A DNA stretch of 64,000 bases, from the IMG/VR virus record IMGVR_UViG_3300023210_000011, positions 62,001-126,000 of that record, one strand, 5' to 3'. The notes under the pieces were generated by a model. It did no database searches. It was not told the origin of the DNA and saw only the letters and a program-made list of their open reading frames with translations. The translations under genes were made by a program, and so were the position numbers. Shown in pieces: positions 52,182 through 60,205 of this stretch (position 1 is the stretch's first letter; each line of letters begins with the position of its first letter). The stretch is from a virus.

Positions 52182-53045
52182 ATGGCGCACCCGGCTGAAT
52201 TCTTCATCAAGTACCTCCTCGTGATCGGGGCGGCGCTGTCGTATGAAGAGGTGGTGCTGAACCTTGAGATCCACGGCCTCTCCGCGCATTCCGAGGAAGA
52301 CCACGACCGGCTCCAGAGGGAGGTGTCGGGGGGACCAAAGGACTTCCGGCCCTGGGACCCGAAGCACCGCGCCTCCACTCGTTGGCTAAGGGAGAAGAAG
52401 ATCTTCTCCCTGGTTCACCCAGACGCCGCGACGCATGCGATGAAGCGTCTGATCCTCGGCAATCCCCATGTGCGGGAGAAGGCAGAGGCTCTGGTGATGA
52501 GCGGGGTCCCGTTCCACGAGGCCGCCGCAAACCTGGGGGAGCTCGGGTGCGCGGTCCCGGAGCTCGCGGTTGCGGAGTTCCGGCACTACTTCTGGAATCC
52601 AGACATCATGGGTGTGGGGGATTGGGCCGAGTACCTTCAGACGGACTCCACAAAGCGCACCTACCCGCTGCAGAGCGCGTACCAGCTTGCAGTGCGCGCA
52701 GGTCCGGAGGCTGCGGCCTACCGCCTGGGGGTTCACCGGGAGCTGGACGGGAAGAAGATCATGGTCGAGGTGCAGCGGGAGCTGTACCACTCGTTCCTCG
52801 AGGCCCGGTCACTACCGCTCTCGTCCAAGAAGGTGGAGATGCTGGGGAACCTGGCGCGCGGCCTGGCGCGAATCGACGAGCGCGTTCAGGCAGGTGATAG
52901 TGCCCTGCAGGAGACGCTCAAGAAGTTCGAGAAGTTCAAGGTCCTCCACGGTCGGAAAGAGATGCCCAGTTTGATAGACTTGGCCCCCACAGGCTCTGTG
53001 AGCAATCGCTCCCGGGACGAGATTCTCCAGTCCGAGGGGAGCTGA
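52182..53045 (+). CDS. Structural-module protein, unknown
   Basis: 287 residues, ATG with GGAG seven bases upstream. Mostly helical. LSYEEVVLNLEIHGLSAHSEED, AEALVMSGVPFHEAAANLGE, FRHYFWNPDIMGVGDWAEYL and FLEARSLPLSSKKVEMLGNL are well-formed segments with conserved-looking aromatic residues, but no family is recognised. No zipper and few K-x-A sites, so it differs from its neighbours. Possibly an assembly or packaging factor. Confidence 0.55.
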   Translation: MAHPAEFFIKYLLVIGAALSYEEVVLNLEIHGLSAHSEEDHDRLQREVSGGPKDFRPWDPKHRASTRWLREKKIFSLVHPDAATHAMKRLILGNPHVREKAEALVMSGVPFHEAAANLGELGCAVPELAVAEFRHYFWNPDIMGVGDWAEYLQTDSTKRTYPLQSAYQLAVRAGPEAAAYRLGVHRELDGKKIMVEVQRELYHSFLEARSLPLSSKKVEMLGNLARGLARIDERVQAGDSALQETLKKFEKFKVLHGRKEMPSLIDLAPTGSVSNRSRDEILQSEGS

Positions 53046-53128
53046 CGTTGCGGCCCAATGACAGCTTCTCCGGCCTGGGTAGCGGCCACGGGGTACACTC
53101 CCAGAACTTCGCGTAGCAGGAGCCGCAC

Positions 53129-53512
53129 ATGGGACAGACTTCCCGGTCGTTCGCGACCATCTTCGAGCTCAAGACCTACATGGCGGACAACGACGTCGCG
53201 TCGTCTGCGATCCTGAGCATCGACCGCAATGCCTCCGGCCACATCAACCTGCTCCATGACGGCGACTACGATCACGCGTCGGGCACCGGAGGCGCGACCG
53301 TGACTGTCCCCGCGGGAGCCACGGTCCAGAAGATCACGGCCTTCGCCAACGGCGCAGATGGCACGATCACGATCGACGGCGGAGACCCAATCACGGTGCG
53401 CACGAGCGGCGGGTTCGAGGACTCCCCTACGGGACTGGTCTCTCCGGTCGGCGGGGCGATCGACATCGTCTTCTCCGCGTCGATGGACTACTTCGTCTCC
53501 TGGACTCTGTAG
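53129..53512 (+). CDS. Small beta-rich protein, candidate decoration protein
   Basis: 127 residues, ATG with GGAG six bases upstream. After a short helix (SFATIFELKTYMADND) the protein is almost entirely beta with Gly/Asp turns (GATVTVPAGATVQKITAFANG, GTITIDGGDPITVRTSGG, GAIDIVFSASMDYFVSWTL). This resembles a small jelly-roll or capsid-decoration-type domain. It is followed within nine bases by the propeller-containing protein, so the two may be partners on the virion surface. The function is a guess from fold pattern and place. Confidence 0.5.
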   Translation: MGQTSRSFATIFELKTYMADNDVASSAILSIDRNASGHINLLHDGDYDHASGTGGATVTVPAGATVQKITAFANGADGTITIDGGDPITVRTSGGFEDSPTGLVSPVGGAIDIVFSASMDYFVSWTL

Positions 53513-53521
53513 GAGGGCGCG

Positions 53522-55426
53522 GTGGGCTTCACTGGAATCATGGGCGGCGGAGCTGCGATCGTCCCCAGAGAGGGGGCGGATCTCCAGGTGTCCACCCTCG
53601 GGCCCCATGCGATTGCCACGCCGGCAGGCTCGCTGGGGACGTTCAACGGATGGACGGCCACCGTCGTTCCGGCGGCCAACGATCCTGCATTCCCGAATGG
53701 GACGACAACCGGGGCCGTCGTCATCGCGGATGCCGCTGCGTCCAGCACGACCATCACCCTTCCGGGGCCTGGCTACTATGAGCTGGAAGCGGACATCGGC
53801 GGTGAGATCGAGACGCTGGGAATCTACTGCACTCGTCCGCTTCCGCAGCTTGCTGTGGCAGGCCGTACGAATGCCGAAGCGTTCAACTCCGCGGCCGGCG
53901 CGCGCTCTGCCACGCTCTCCGACTCCGGAGGGTCCGACAGCCCCGCGCACAGCACTGTGGCCGCCCAGGGCTCCGACGGAGCCCCCCTCACGGTGACGGG
54001 CAGCACGACGGCGTCTCCGTCGTGGACCAACCCGTCGACTGCCACAGGCGACGGGGTGCAGCTGTCGCATGTGCTGACCGACGCGTACGGGCGTGTCAGT
54101 GTGTTCGCGTACTCCGAGCGCATCGCGGGCGCGGGCGGCGGGAGCAGCCTCGATCCTGACGCAAACACGCCATCCATCCTCGAGCTGAATGTCTCTGCCT
54201 CGCCCTCGGGCACGACGGTCGGGTCTGTCGCATTCCGCGGCCCCGTGGACGCGGACGGGGCCACGCTCGGCGGTGCGGATGCTTCATCCTTCACGGTGTC
54301 TGGCAACGGCGACGGCAGCTTCGACATCGTGGCCGCCACAGACCTCACCGAGGCGACGCGCATCATCACGGCGACGGTGGGTGGCTACACGACCGGCAAC
54401 ATCGAGATCCAGACGTACCCGGACACCGCCACGCTGCTCACGGCTGTCACCTCAGACGGCGAGACCCTCTGGAGGCACGGCGGTGGCTCGTGGACCGTCC
54501 ACGAAACGTGGTCAGGACAGAACCTCCTGGGCATCGACACCAGCGAGGACGGCAACCTCCTCTCGTTCCTGTGCCGCTTCGATCAGACAACCGGTGTGGA
54601 CACCGCCCAGACCACGGACCTCGTCACTCCGTCCTGGGGCGGGAACACCAACATTGGTGGCACCAGCTATGCCACGCAGACCGTCTATATCGACAGCGTG
54701 AACGGGTACGCGCTGACCGGTCACAACAATGGGCGCGGCAGGTACAAGTCCATCGCGGACGTGCTCGCCGACGGGAACTTCAACAGCTCGGTCGAGATGA
54801 GGTTCAACTCCGGCGGCCACTGGACTGGCAACAACTACTCCCTGGCTGACGACTTCCTCACCCTCGCCAGCGGGCGCATGCTCGCATGCGGGTGGCACTG
54901 GAACAGCGGCAACGGTCAACCTCACCTCTCGACGAGTGATACCGGCCCCGGCGGGACATGGACCGAACGCGCCATCGGTACGTGGACAGTCGGGTTCCCG
55001 CGAATGATGGCAACAGATGGCACGCTGATTGTCGTCGTTGGAGGCTCATCGACCTGGGGTGTCCTGGGCTACTCCGCCGACAGCGGGACCACCTGGGCCA
55101 CGGGCGGCGCCATTGCCGGAACCAACTTCTATGCCGTGGCGTGCAAGCCAGATGGCAGCCTGTGGGTTGCTGTTGGGGCTTCAGGCGCCGTTGCCACGAC
55201 CGCAGACCCCACCCTGCTATCGTGGGATCTGCGCACCAGTGGCACGGCCGAGGATCTGCGTGGCGTGGCGTGGGACGCCTCCGCAGGCGAGTTCGTCGCC
55301 GTCGGCACGACCCAGACGGTGATCACGTCGTCCGACGGCATCACCTGGACGGCGGAGACACTGCCGGCCGGGGTGAACGGGACGATCAACGCTATCCGCG
55401 CGCGCACCACAGCCGCACCGACGTGA
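53522..55426 (+). CDS. Surface protein with C-terminal beta-propeller (BNR/Ycf48-like repeats)
   Basis: 634 residues from GTG (AGGAGG five bases upstream). Residues ~1-300 are Ser/Thr/Gly-rich beta domains, including a cadherin/Ig-like segment (SILELNVSASPSGTTVGSVA). Residues ~300-634 have repeated propeller blades, with Asp-box-like turns SADSGTTW and SSDGITW and blade strands such as YAVACKPDGSLWVAVG and GVAWDASAGEFVAVG. Such propellers occur in sialidase-like and glycan-binding phage proteins. No catalytic Arg triad is evident, so binding is more likely than hydrolysis. It could be a head fibre, decoration or receptor-binding protein. Confidence 0.65.
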   Translation: MGFTGIMGGGAAIVPREGADLQVSTLGPHAIATPAGSLGTFNGWTATVVPAANDPAFPNGTTTGAVVIADAAASSTTITLPGPGYYELEADIGGEIETLGIYCTRPLPQLAVAGRTNAEAFNSAAGARSATLSDSGGSDSPAHSTVAAQGSDGAPLTVTGSTTASPSWTNPSTATGDGVQLSHVLTDAYGRVSVFAYSERIAGAGGGSSLDPDANTPSILELNVSASPSGTTVGSVAFRGPVDADGATLGGADASSFTVSGNGDGSFDIVAATDLTEATRIITATVGGYTTGNIEIQTYPDTATLLTAVTSDGETLWRHGGGSWTVHETWSGQNLLGIDTSEDGNLLSFLCRFDQTTGVDTAQTTDLVTPSWGGNTNIGGTSYATQTVYIDSVNGYALTGHNNGRGRYKSIADVLADGNFNSSVEMRFNSGGHWTGNNYSLADDFLTLASGRMLACGWHWNSGNGQPHLSTSDTGPGGTWTERAIGTWTVGFPRMMATDGTLIVVVGGSSTWGVLGYSADSGTTWATGGAIAGTNFYAVACKPDGSLWVAVGASGAVATTADPTLLSWDLRTSGTAEDLRGVAWDASAGEFVAVGTTQTVITSSDGITWTAETLPAGVNGTINAIRARTTAAPT

Positions 55427-55434
55427 GGTGACTC

Positions 55435-55920
55435 GTGAGCATCATCGACCGCATCGCCGACCACGGGCGCTATCTCGCCCCCACAGACCGGCCGCCCACC
55501 GGGGACCCTTCCAATCCCGCGTCTCCTGAGTCCATCGCCTACCGTGAGTGGGAGCGCGCCGCGCCGCGCCGGCTCAACTGCATGGGCGAGGACCTGCGTG
55601 GACTGGACTTCAATGAGGCCAGCCTCCGCATGGCGGGACTGAAGGGTGCCGACCTGCGGAACTGTGACCTGCGTAAGTGCGACCTGCACGGTGCAGATCT
55701 ACGGGACTGCGCGTTGGAGGGCGCGAACCTCGCTGGGGCCCATGTCGACGCAAGCACTCGTATTGCCCACATCGACCTGGGCACGGGCCTCGCCAACCGC
55801 ACGAGCCTCGTGCTGCTGTTGGAGGCCGTAGGTGGCGACCCCGAGGAGGAGCAGACCCGCGCCCTCGTGGAGGCGCTCAAGGGGCGGACGGGCAGACCCG
55901 GCGGCAGGGTCACGAGGTAG
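55435..55920 (+). CDS. Pentapeptide-repeat protein
   Basis: 161 residues from GTG, GAGG six bases upstream. Residues ~50-105 form about eleven A(D/N)Lxx-type pentapeptides (EDLRGLDFNEASLRMAGLKG, ADLRNCDLRKCDLHGADLRD), which fold as a right-handed square beta helix. The C-terminal ~55 residues are a charged helical region. Phage members of this fold are structural or interaction proteins; resemblance to Qnr-type gyrase protectors is only at the fold level. It follows the propeller gene by eight bases. Confidence 0.8.
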   Translation: MSIIDRIADHGRYLAPTDRPPTGDPSNPASPESIAYREWERAAPRRLNCMGEDLRGLDFNEASLRMAGLKGADLRNCDLRKCDLHGADLRDCALEGANLAGAHVDASTRIAHIDLGTGLANRTSLVLLLEAVGGDPEEEQTRALVEALKGRTGRPGGRVTR

Positions 55921-55969
55921 GGCGATAGTTCGTCGAGCTCCCCATCACCATCACCAAGGTTACAGCCTG

Positions 55970-56329
55970 ATGCACACTCCCGACTTCATGAAAGACCCTG
56001 ACCGTTCAGCGCCAGGGCACGAAGTCAAGCTCGATACTCCGCCGCGTGCCGAGTACCGAGGCACGCACTTCCGCGCCGAGATCGTGGCCAAGAACGGGGA
56101 CCTGATCTACCAGTTCTTCGACGTCAAGAACGCGGACTTCCGCAGCTTCCTCGCAGAGATCGTCGAGTCCCACTTCGGCTCCACCGAGGCGTTCAGTGCG
56201 GACTACATCCCCGAGGTCCAGTCACACGGACTGCGTGCGAAGGGCGTGACCGATTCTCCCTTCTTCAGCTACGACCACTACACGTCAGACTTCCTGGGTC
56301 TGGTGGATCGATGCCTTCAGGAGTCCTGA
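55970..56329 (+). CDS. Small protein, unknown
   Basis: 119 residues from ATG 55970 (AAGGT about ten bases upstream; ATG 55988 is an alternative start). It is a compact alpha/beta sequence (YRGTHFRAEIVAKNGDLIYQ, FDVKNADFRSFLAEIVESHF) ending in an acidic aromatic-rich stretch (PFFSYDHYTSDFLGLVDR). The 50-base gap before it contains no clear promoter. One base separates its stop from the next ATG. No family recognised. Confidence 0.6.
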   Translation: MHTPDFMKDPDRSAPGHEVKLDTPPRAEYRGTHFRAEIVAKNGDLIYQFFDVKNADFRSFLAEIVESHFGSTEAFSADYIPEVQSHGLRAKGVTDSPFFSYDHYTSDFLGLVDRCLQES

Positions 56330-56330
56330 C

Positions 56331-56660
56331 ATGGACAAGATTGCCGCGTACGAAAAGATTCTCGCCGAGCATCCGCTGTGGGAGAAGACTGCCGTGACGG
56401 AGATGGGTGCGCTGATCCTTGCGGGGCTGGGAGCTGCTACTGCGCTGGGGGCAGCAGCCGGAGGAGCTGCAGGCGCCATGACTACCCACGAGGGAAATAG
56501 ACTTCGGGGGGCCGGAGTCGGTGCGATGGCTGGGGGCATTGGCGGACTTCTGATGGCCTCGCCGGTGGGTTCCCCCGTTGCTGGCGGCGTGGCGGGCGGC
56601 CTTGCTGCCCACTACCTGGCGGGACCCGGCGCCACGAAGGAAGCGAAGCTGCTGCGGTAG
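56331..56660 (+). CDS. MDKIAAYE-type glycine-zipper protein
   Basis: 109 residues. It begins MDKIAAYEKILAEHPLWEK, then TAVTEMGA, and the remainder is a long Gly/Ala hydrophobic region (LGAATALGAAAGGAAGAMTT, GAMAGGIGGLLMASPVGS, GGVAGGLAAHYL), followed by a short charged tail. It has enough hydrophobic length for two or three membrane helices. The N-terminal 19 residues match the gene at 51734 but the DNA is clearly diverged, so the signal is under selection. It is the last plus-strand gene before a convergent minus-strand island. Confidence 0.65.
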   Translation: MDKIAAYEKILAEHPLWEKTAVTEMGALILAGLGAATALGAAAGGAAGAMTTHEGNRLRGAGVGAMAGGIGGLLMASPVGSPVAGGVAGGLAAHYLAGPGATKEAKLLR

Positions 56661-56667
56661 CGTCTCG

Positions 56668-56967
56668 CTACAAGAGGTCAAAAGGGCTGTTGTCCTGCAC
56701 GGGACCCAGCCCTTTGATGAAGATCAGCGCCCGGAAGTCCCACTTCTTCCAGGTTGACTTCCGGTAGACCGCGTCGTTGGCCTCGCACCATTCCGAGAGG
56801 AGGGACCTAAGAAAAGGTACTTCTTCTTTGCGGATCCACCGCTTGAGCCGCAGGTGGACCACCCAGCGAAGGGGGTCCACCTGCGGCTTCAGTTCCCACG
56901 AGTAGAGGTCACCAAGTAGAGATCTCCGGAAGCTGGCTTCCGCCTGCTCCGACCAGCGTAGGCTCAT
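56668..56967 (-). CDS. Small protein, unknown
   Basis: 99 residues from ATG 56967; ATGs 12-15 codons further upstream are possible but overlap the preceding gene more. The sequence is Trp/Arg-rich (LDPLRWVVHLRLKRWIRKEE-type segment, WKKWDFRALIFIKGLG). It overlaps the 3' end of the 214-residue gene by 59 bases and converges on the glycine-zipper gene with a seven-base gap. No family recognised. Confidence 0.5.
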   Translation of the reverse strand: MSLRWSEQAEASFRRSLLGDLYSWELKPQVDPLRWVVHLRLKRWIRKEEVPFLRSLLSEWCEANDAVYRKSTWKKWDFRALIFIKGLGPVQDNSPFDLL

Positions 56968-57553
56968 CGGGAGACTCACTGGGGGACTGGTCGTTGACGA
57001 CATACTTCCCATGGTAGCCCACCTTGAGCGGCCAGACGCTCCCCAGGGGGAGCACCTCGCTCAGGTTCCCGATGAGCTCCCGGACCAGGATCCCCCAGCG
57101 GCCATCCTCCGGGATCTCCTCTCCGATGAGATCTTGGAGGACCCCTTCGATGTTCTCCTCCCGGATTTCCTGCACCAGTGCGGGGACCACCGAAGAGCCG
57201 AACTTGTCGGTGATCTCCGCTGCCGCCCAGAGCTGGATCCCGTGCTTCTTGTGGTAGGTCACCCGCCACCCGCGACAGATGCCGGTGGTCTCATCCCCCG
57301 CCGTCTGCCGGTGGTGACGGTGCAGCGCCTTGCGGCGGTAGTACTCTGCGACCATGCAGGACCCGAACTTCGTCGGATCCTGCGCCTTCTCGGTGAGGGC
57401 GCCCTGCAGGGCGCCCAGCTCTCCCGTGCTGTGGATGCACGTGTGCAGCTTTCCGCTGCGGTCCTCCACTACGAGGGCGAGCATGTGCTCGCCCGTATTC
57501 CTGATGGCGCGCACCTCTGCGCCGACCACCAGGACACTCAAGTCATCATTCAT
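56909..57553 (-). CDS. Unknown protein divergent from the terminase gene
   Basis: 214 residues; ATG with GGAGG eight bases upstream. N-terminal beta-type region (LSVLVVGAEVRAIRNTGEHM, LALVVEDRSGKLHTCIHSTG) resembles a small barrel or OB-like fold. The middle has HRHHRQTAGDETTGICRGWR with clustered His/Arg, and ITDKFGSSVVPALVQEIREE follows. I cannot assign a family. Being divergently transcribed from terL with an early-type arrangement, it may be regulatory. Confidence 0.6.
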   Translation of the reverse strand: MNDDLSVLVVGAEVRAIRNTGEHMLALVVEDRSGKLHTCIHSTGELGALQGALTEKAQDPTKFGSCMVAEYYRRKALHRHHRQTAGDETTGICRGWRVTYHKKHGIQLWAAAEITDKFGSSVVPALVQEIREENIEGVLQDLIGEEIPEDGRWGILVRELIGNLSEVLPLGSVWPLKVGYHGKYVVNDQSPSESPDEPTLVGAGGSQLPEISTW

Positions 57554-57568
57554 GGGAAAATCCTCCGT

Positions 57569-57576
57569 GTATAGTG
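57569..57576 (+). promoter_or_regulatory. -10-like promoter box before terL
   Basis: TGTATAGT, with TG directly before TATAGT. Transcription starting about seven bases later gives a ~22-base leader to the ATG at 57605, whose ribosome-binding site is weak (GGA). It matches TGTATACT at 60869 and TGTTATACT at 39860, the other strand-switch points. No clear -35 is seen. Confidence 0.45.
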
Positions 57577-57604
57577 TCTTCCGAAAGCGTTATGCCGGAT
57601 TTCT

Positions 57605-59320
57605 ATGAGTTTTTCCAAAGACCATTCGGGGCCATGGGAGTACCAGGCGCCGCGTAGGGAGAGGCAGAAGTCGGCAGATCTACGCCGTGCGCCGATCCCC
57701 GTGCGTCCCTCCGAGTTCGTCGAGACCACGGTTCTCATGCCGGACGCGCACACCCGGTCCCTCACGAACTTCTCGTTCGCAGAGCGGGGGTACCTTCGGG
57801 AGATCTACGACATCCAGGCACCCCGCACGTTGCTGATGTGCGGCAGACAGGTCGAGAAGAGCACGACGCTCGGCAACAAGATGCTGGCCTACTCGTGTCT
57901 CATCCCCCACTTCAAGGTTCTCTACGTCTCGCCCTCGAGCACGCAGACGAAGGAGTTCTCGAAGACGCGGCTGAAGGAGTCGATCGATACGTGTCCAGAT
58001 CTACGGACCTGGTTCCCGTCGCACCTCACGGACAACGTCTTCGAGAAGAAGGCGATCAACCGTAGCAAGCTCACCCTGCGGTACGCCTTCCTCAACGCTG
58101 ACCGGTGCCGTGGGCTGTCCGCCGATCTCATCGCGATGGACGAGTTTCAGGATCTCCTGCTCGACAACATCCCGGTCATCGAAGAGGCCGCATCCCACAG
58201 CCCCTTCAAGTGGTTCATCTACAGCGGCACCCCCAAGTCGCTGGACAACCCCATCCAGGTCTACTGGGACTCGTATTCGACGAAGAACGAGTGGGTGGTG
58301 CCTTGTGATAGGCATGGCCTCCCCAACAACCCCGGGTCGTGGCACTGGAACATCCTGGGGGAGAAGAACATCGGCCTTCGAGGCCTCTCCTGTGATCGGT
58401 GTGGGGAGCCCATCCACGCGAACCACCCGATGGCTCAGTGGATCCGGACCGGCAACCCGAACCCGAAGTTCGACACCTTCGAGGGCTTCCGCATCCCTCA
58501 GTTGATGGTGCCCTGGATCTCTTGGAGCAACATTCTAACGAAGTACAACGGGTACTCGAGAGGCAAGTTCTACAATGAGGTCCTTGGCCAGAGCTTTGAC
58601 TCCGGCCAGCGCCCCCTGACGCAGAGCGACGTCCAGGCGAACTGCGACCCCGAATTCAGCATGGCCGCGGACAAGCTGAAGGAGGCGATGGGCAAGGTCC
58701 GGGGCAAGAAGGTCTACGCTGGGATCGACTGGGGGCAGGACAGCAACAACTCGTACACGATCTTGATGATCGGTGCGTACATCGACGGGTTCTTCCGCAT
58801 CATCTTCTCGCACAGATTCAGCGGTGCGGAGGCGGAGCCGAAGGAGCAGATCACCAAGATCAAGAAGCTCCTCAAGGCGTTCAATATCGACCGAGTGGGG
58901 GTCGATTACGGTGGAGGCTACTGGCCGAATGATGAGCTCTTGCGGACGTACGGATCCCAGCGCGTCGTCAGGTACCAGTACTCCACTCCGAAGACGATCA
59001 TGAAGTACGACTCCTCGAAGGGGCGCTTCCTGATTCACCGCTCTGAGGTGATGAGCGCGGTCTTCAACGCCATCAAGCGGCGGTCGGTCTTCCGATTCCC
59101 GAAATGGTCGGAGTTCCGGAGCCCCTTCGCGTCGGACATGCTGGCGATCTTCTCTGAGTACAACGAGCGCACGCGGATGACGGAGTACCGGAAGTCTCCG
59201 AACACCACGGATGACTCCTTCCACGCCCTGCTGCTCTGTTTCATCGTCTCCATGATCGACAACCCGCGTCCGGACATCCTGGTACCGAGTGCTAAGATCG
59301 ATCGGGAACTGGATGACTGA
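57605..59320 (+). CDS. terL: Terminase large subunit
   Basis: 571 residues. It powers DNA packaging and cuts the concatemer. The ATPase has GRQVEKST (80-87) as Walker A; Glu replaces the usual Gly, a variant that still keeps Arg, Gln and Lys. Walker B is LIAMDEFQD with D179 and E180, and YSGTPKS fits the coupling motif. A Cys pair CDRCGEPIH with a nearby Cys-x2-His forms a possible zinc site between domains. The RNase-H-like nuclease begins at GIDWGQDSNNSYTIL and continues with VDYGGGYWPND and a C-terminal DDSFHALLLC. It is a single gene flanked by minus-strand islands; no obvious small subunit is adjacent in the same strand. Confidence 0.93.
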   Translation: MSFSKDHSGPWEYQAPRRERQKSADLRRAPIPVRPSEFVETTVLMPDAHTRSLTNFSFAERGYLREIYDIQAPRTLLMCGRQVEKSTTLGNKMLAYSCLIPHFKVLYVSPSSTQTKEFSKTRLKESIDTCPDLRTWFPSHLTDNVFEKKAINRSKLTLRYAFLNADRCRGLSADLIAMDEFQDLLLDNIPVIEEAASHSPFKWFIYSGTPKSLDNPIQVYWDSYSTKNEWVVPCDRHGLPNNPGSWHWNILGEKNIGLRGLSCDRCGEPIHANHPMAQWIRTGNPNPKFDTFEGFRIPQLMVPWISWSNILTKYNGYSRGKFYNEVLGQSFDSGQRPLTQSDVQANCDPEFSMAADKLKEAMGKVRGKKVYAGIDWGQDSNNSYTILMIGAYIDGFFRIIFSHRFSGAEAEPKEQITKIKKLLKAFNIDRVGVDYGGGYWPNDELLRTYGSQRVVRYQYSTPKTIMKYDSSKGRFLIHRSEVMSAVFNAIKRRSVFRFPKWSEFRSPFASDMLAIFSEYNERTRMTEYRKSPNTTDDSFHALLLCFIVSMIDNPRPDILVPSAKIDRELDD

Positions 59321-59336
59321 CGGCCCCGAAGGGCCG
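59321..59336. terminator. Short GC hairpin between convergent terL and minus-strand gene
   Basis: CGGCCC and GGGCCG pair around a CGAA loop; on the minus strand the loop is TTCG closed by C-G, the very stable UUCG tetraloop. It fills the 33-base gap between the two convergent stops. No T run follows, so it may need Rho or act as an RNA end-stabiliser. Confidence 0.55.
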
Positions 59337-59353
59337 CCAGTCGCCAGGTCTTC

Positions 59354-59779
59354 TCAGCCCCGTCCGCCACCGCGGTTCCGGAGCACCTCGGGCCCCTGCT
59401 GGGCGCCCCCATCATCCATGCCCATGGCGCTGCGCATGTCCCGCGCCTCCGCGATGGCCTTCGCCATCGCGGGGTTGTTGGCCTCCGCCTTCCGGAGGCG
59501 CTCGAGCGCCATCAGCGCCTTCTGTCCGTCATCAAGCAGCATCGCATCCGCCGCGAAGGTGCCGATGAACCCTCCCACGAACCCGGCCCCGATGGCCGGG
59601 ATCATGTTCTCCTGGATGATCTCGATGCCGCCGTACGTGCCGGCGGCCCAGACTCCACCGGCGACGGCGACTCCGTGGAGCGCACGGCGGCCGTTCGGAC
59701 CGACCCCGAGCCCGTCTTCGACGAACAGGTTGTACTTCGCGTACCCACTCATCTCGGTGGTTGCCTTGTTGTTGGCCAT
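59354..59779 (-). CDS. Glycine-rich hydrophobic protein, candidate membrane protein
   Basis: 141 residues from ATG 59779 with GAGG six bases upstream. A polar N-terminus is followed by Gly/Ala-rich hydrophobic segments (LHGVAVAGGVWAAGTYGG, MIPAIGAGFVGGFIGTFAAD), likely two transmembrane or zipper helices, then a charged helix (LMALERLRKAEANNPAMAKA) and a Gly/Arg tail. It resembles the plus-strand zipper proteins in composition but lacks the MDKIAAYE start. It may be a virion or holin-like membrane protein; holin is not supported by context. Confidence 0.6.
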   Translation of the reverse strand: MANNKATTEMSGYAKYNLFVEDGLGVGPNGRRALHGVAVAGGVWAAGTYGGIEIIQENMIPAIGAGFVGGFIGTFAADAMLLDDGQKALMALERLRKAEANNPAMAKAIAEARDMRSAMGMDDGGAQQGPEVLRNRGGGRG

Positions 59780-59781
59780 TT

Positions 59782-60171
59782 CTACCCTCGCTTCTGCTTC
59801 TGTGTGGTGATGAATCCCGCCTTGAGGACCGCGTGAAGCGTCCTCGGGGGGCGGGGATCGATGCCGTGGCTTTCTGCCAGGGCGTGTGTGTGCTGCTCCA
59901 TGATCCCCACGACGTGGTCGACGATGCTGTCGAGCCACGCGGTGATGATCTTCTCCGTGTTCTCCGGATTCTCCAGGCAGGCCGCCAGGAGGTCTCCCGC
60001 CGGCTTGCCCGGGAGGAAGAGGACCTCGAACGGTCCCATCATCGACGCCATCTGGAGGGCGTTCCGCTCCAGCACGGCAACCCGCGCCTCGAGGAGCGCA
60101 CTCTTCTCCTTCTCTTTCTCGAAGAGGCCCTCAAGGGCCTCCACCCGTGCCGTCAGGGTCACTTTGGGCAT
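59782..60171 (-). CDS. Coiled-coil protein, unknown
   Basis: 129 residues; ATG preceded by AAAGGAGG seven bases upstream, the strongest ribosome-binding site seen in the window, so it is probably abundant. Residues ~5-42 form a clear coiled coil (VEALEGLFEKEKEKSALLEA, VAVLERN). The remainder is helical (DLLAACLENPENTEKIITAW, VDHVVGIMEQHTHALAESHG). It lies between the HTH protein and the glycine-rich protein. A scaffolding or small-terminase-like oligomer is conceivable; nothing proves either. Confidence 0.6.
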   Translation of the reverse strand: MPKVTLTARVEALEGLFEKEKEKSALLEARVAVLERNALQMASMMGPFEVLFLPGKPAGDLLAACLENPENTEKIITAWLDSIVDHVVGIMEQHTHALAESHGIDPRPPRTLHAVLKAGFITTQKQKRG

Positions 60172-60205
60172 TAGGTACCTCCTTTGCCACAGAGGTTATG
60201 GCCGT

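Noticed and set aside
55435-55920. Quinolone-resistance (Qnr) protein
   Set aside because: Only about eleven pentapeptides are present, against roughly forty in Qnr, and the gene lies among virion genes.
55941-55956. Short CATCAC tandem repeat before the gene at 55970
   Set aside because: Only two and a half units; too short to be a regulatory iteron or a repeat array.
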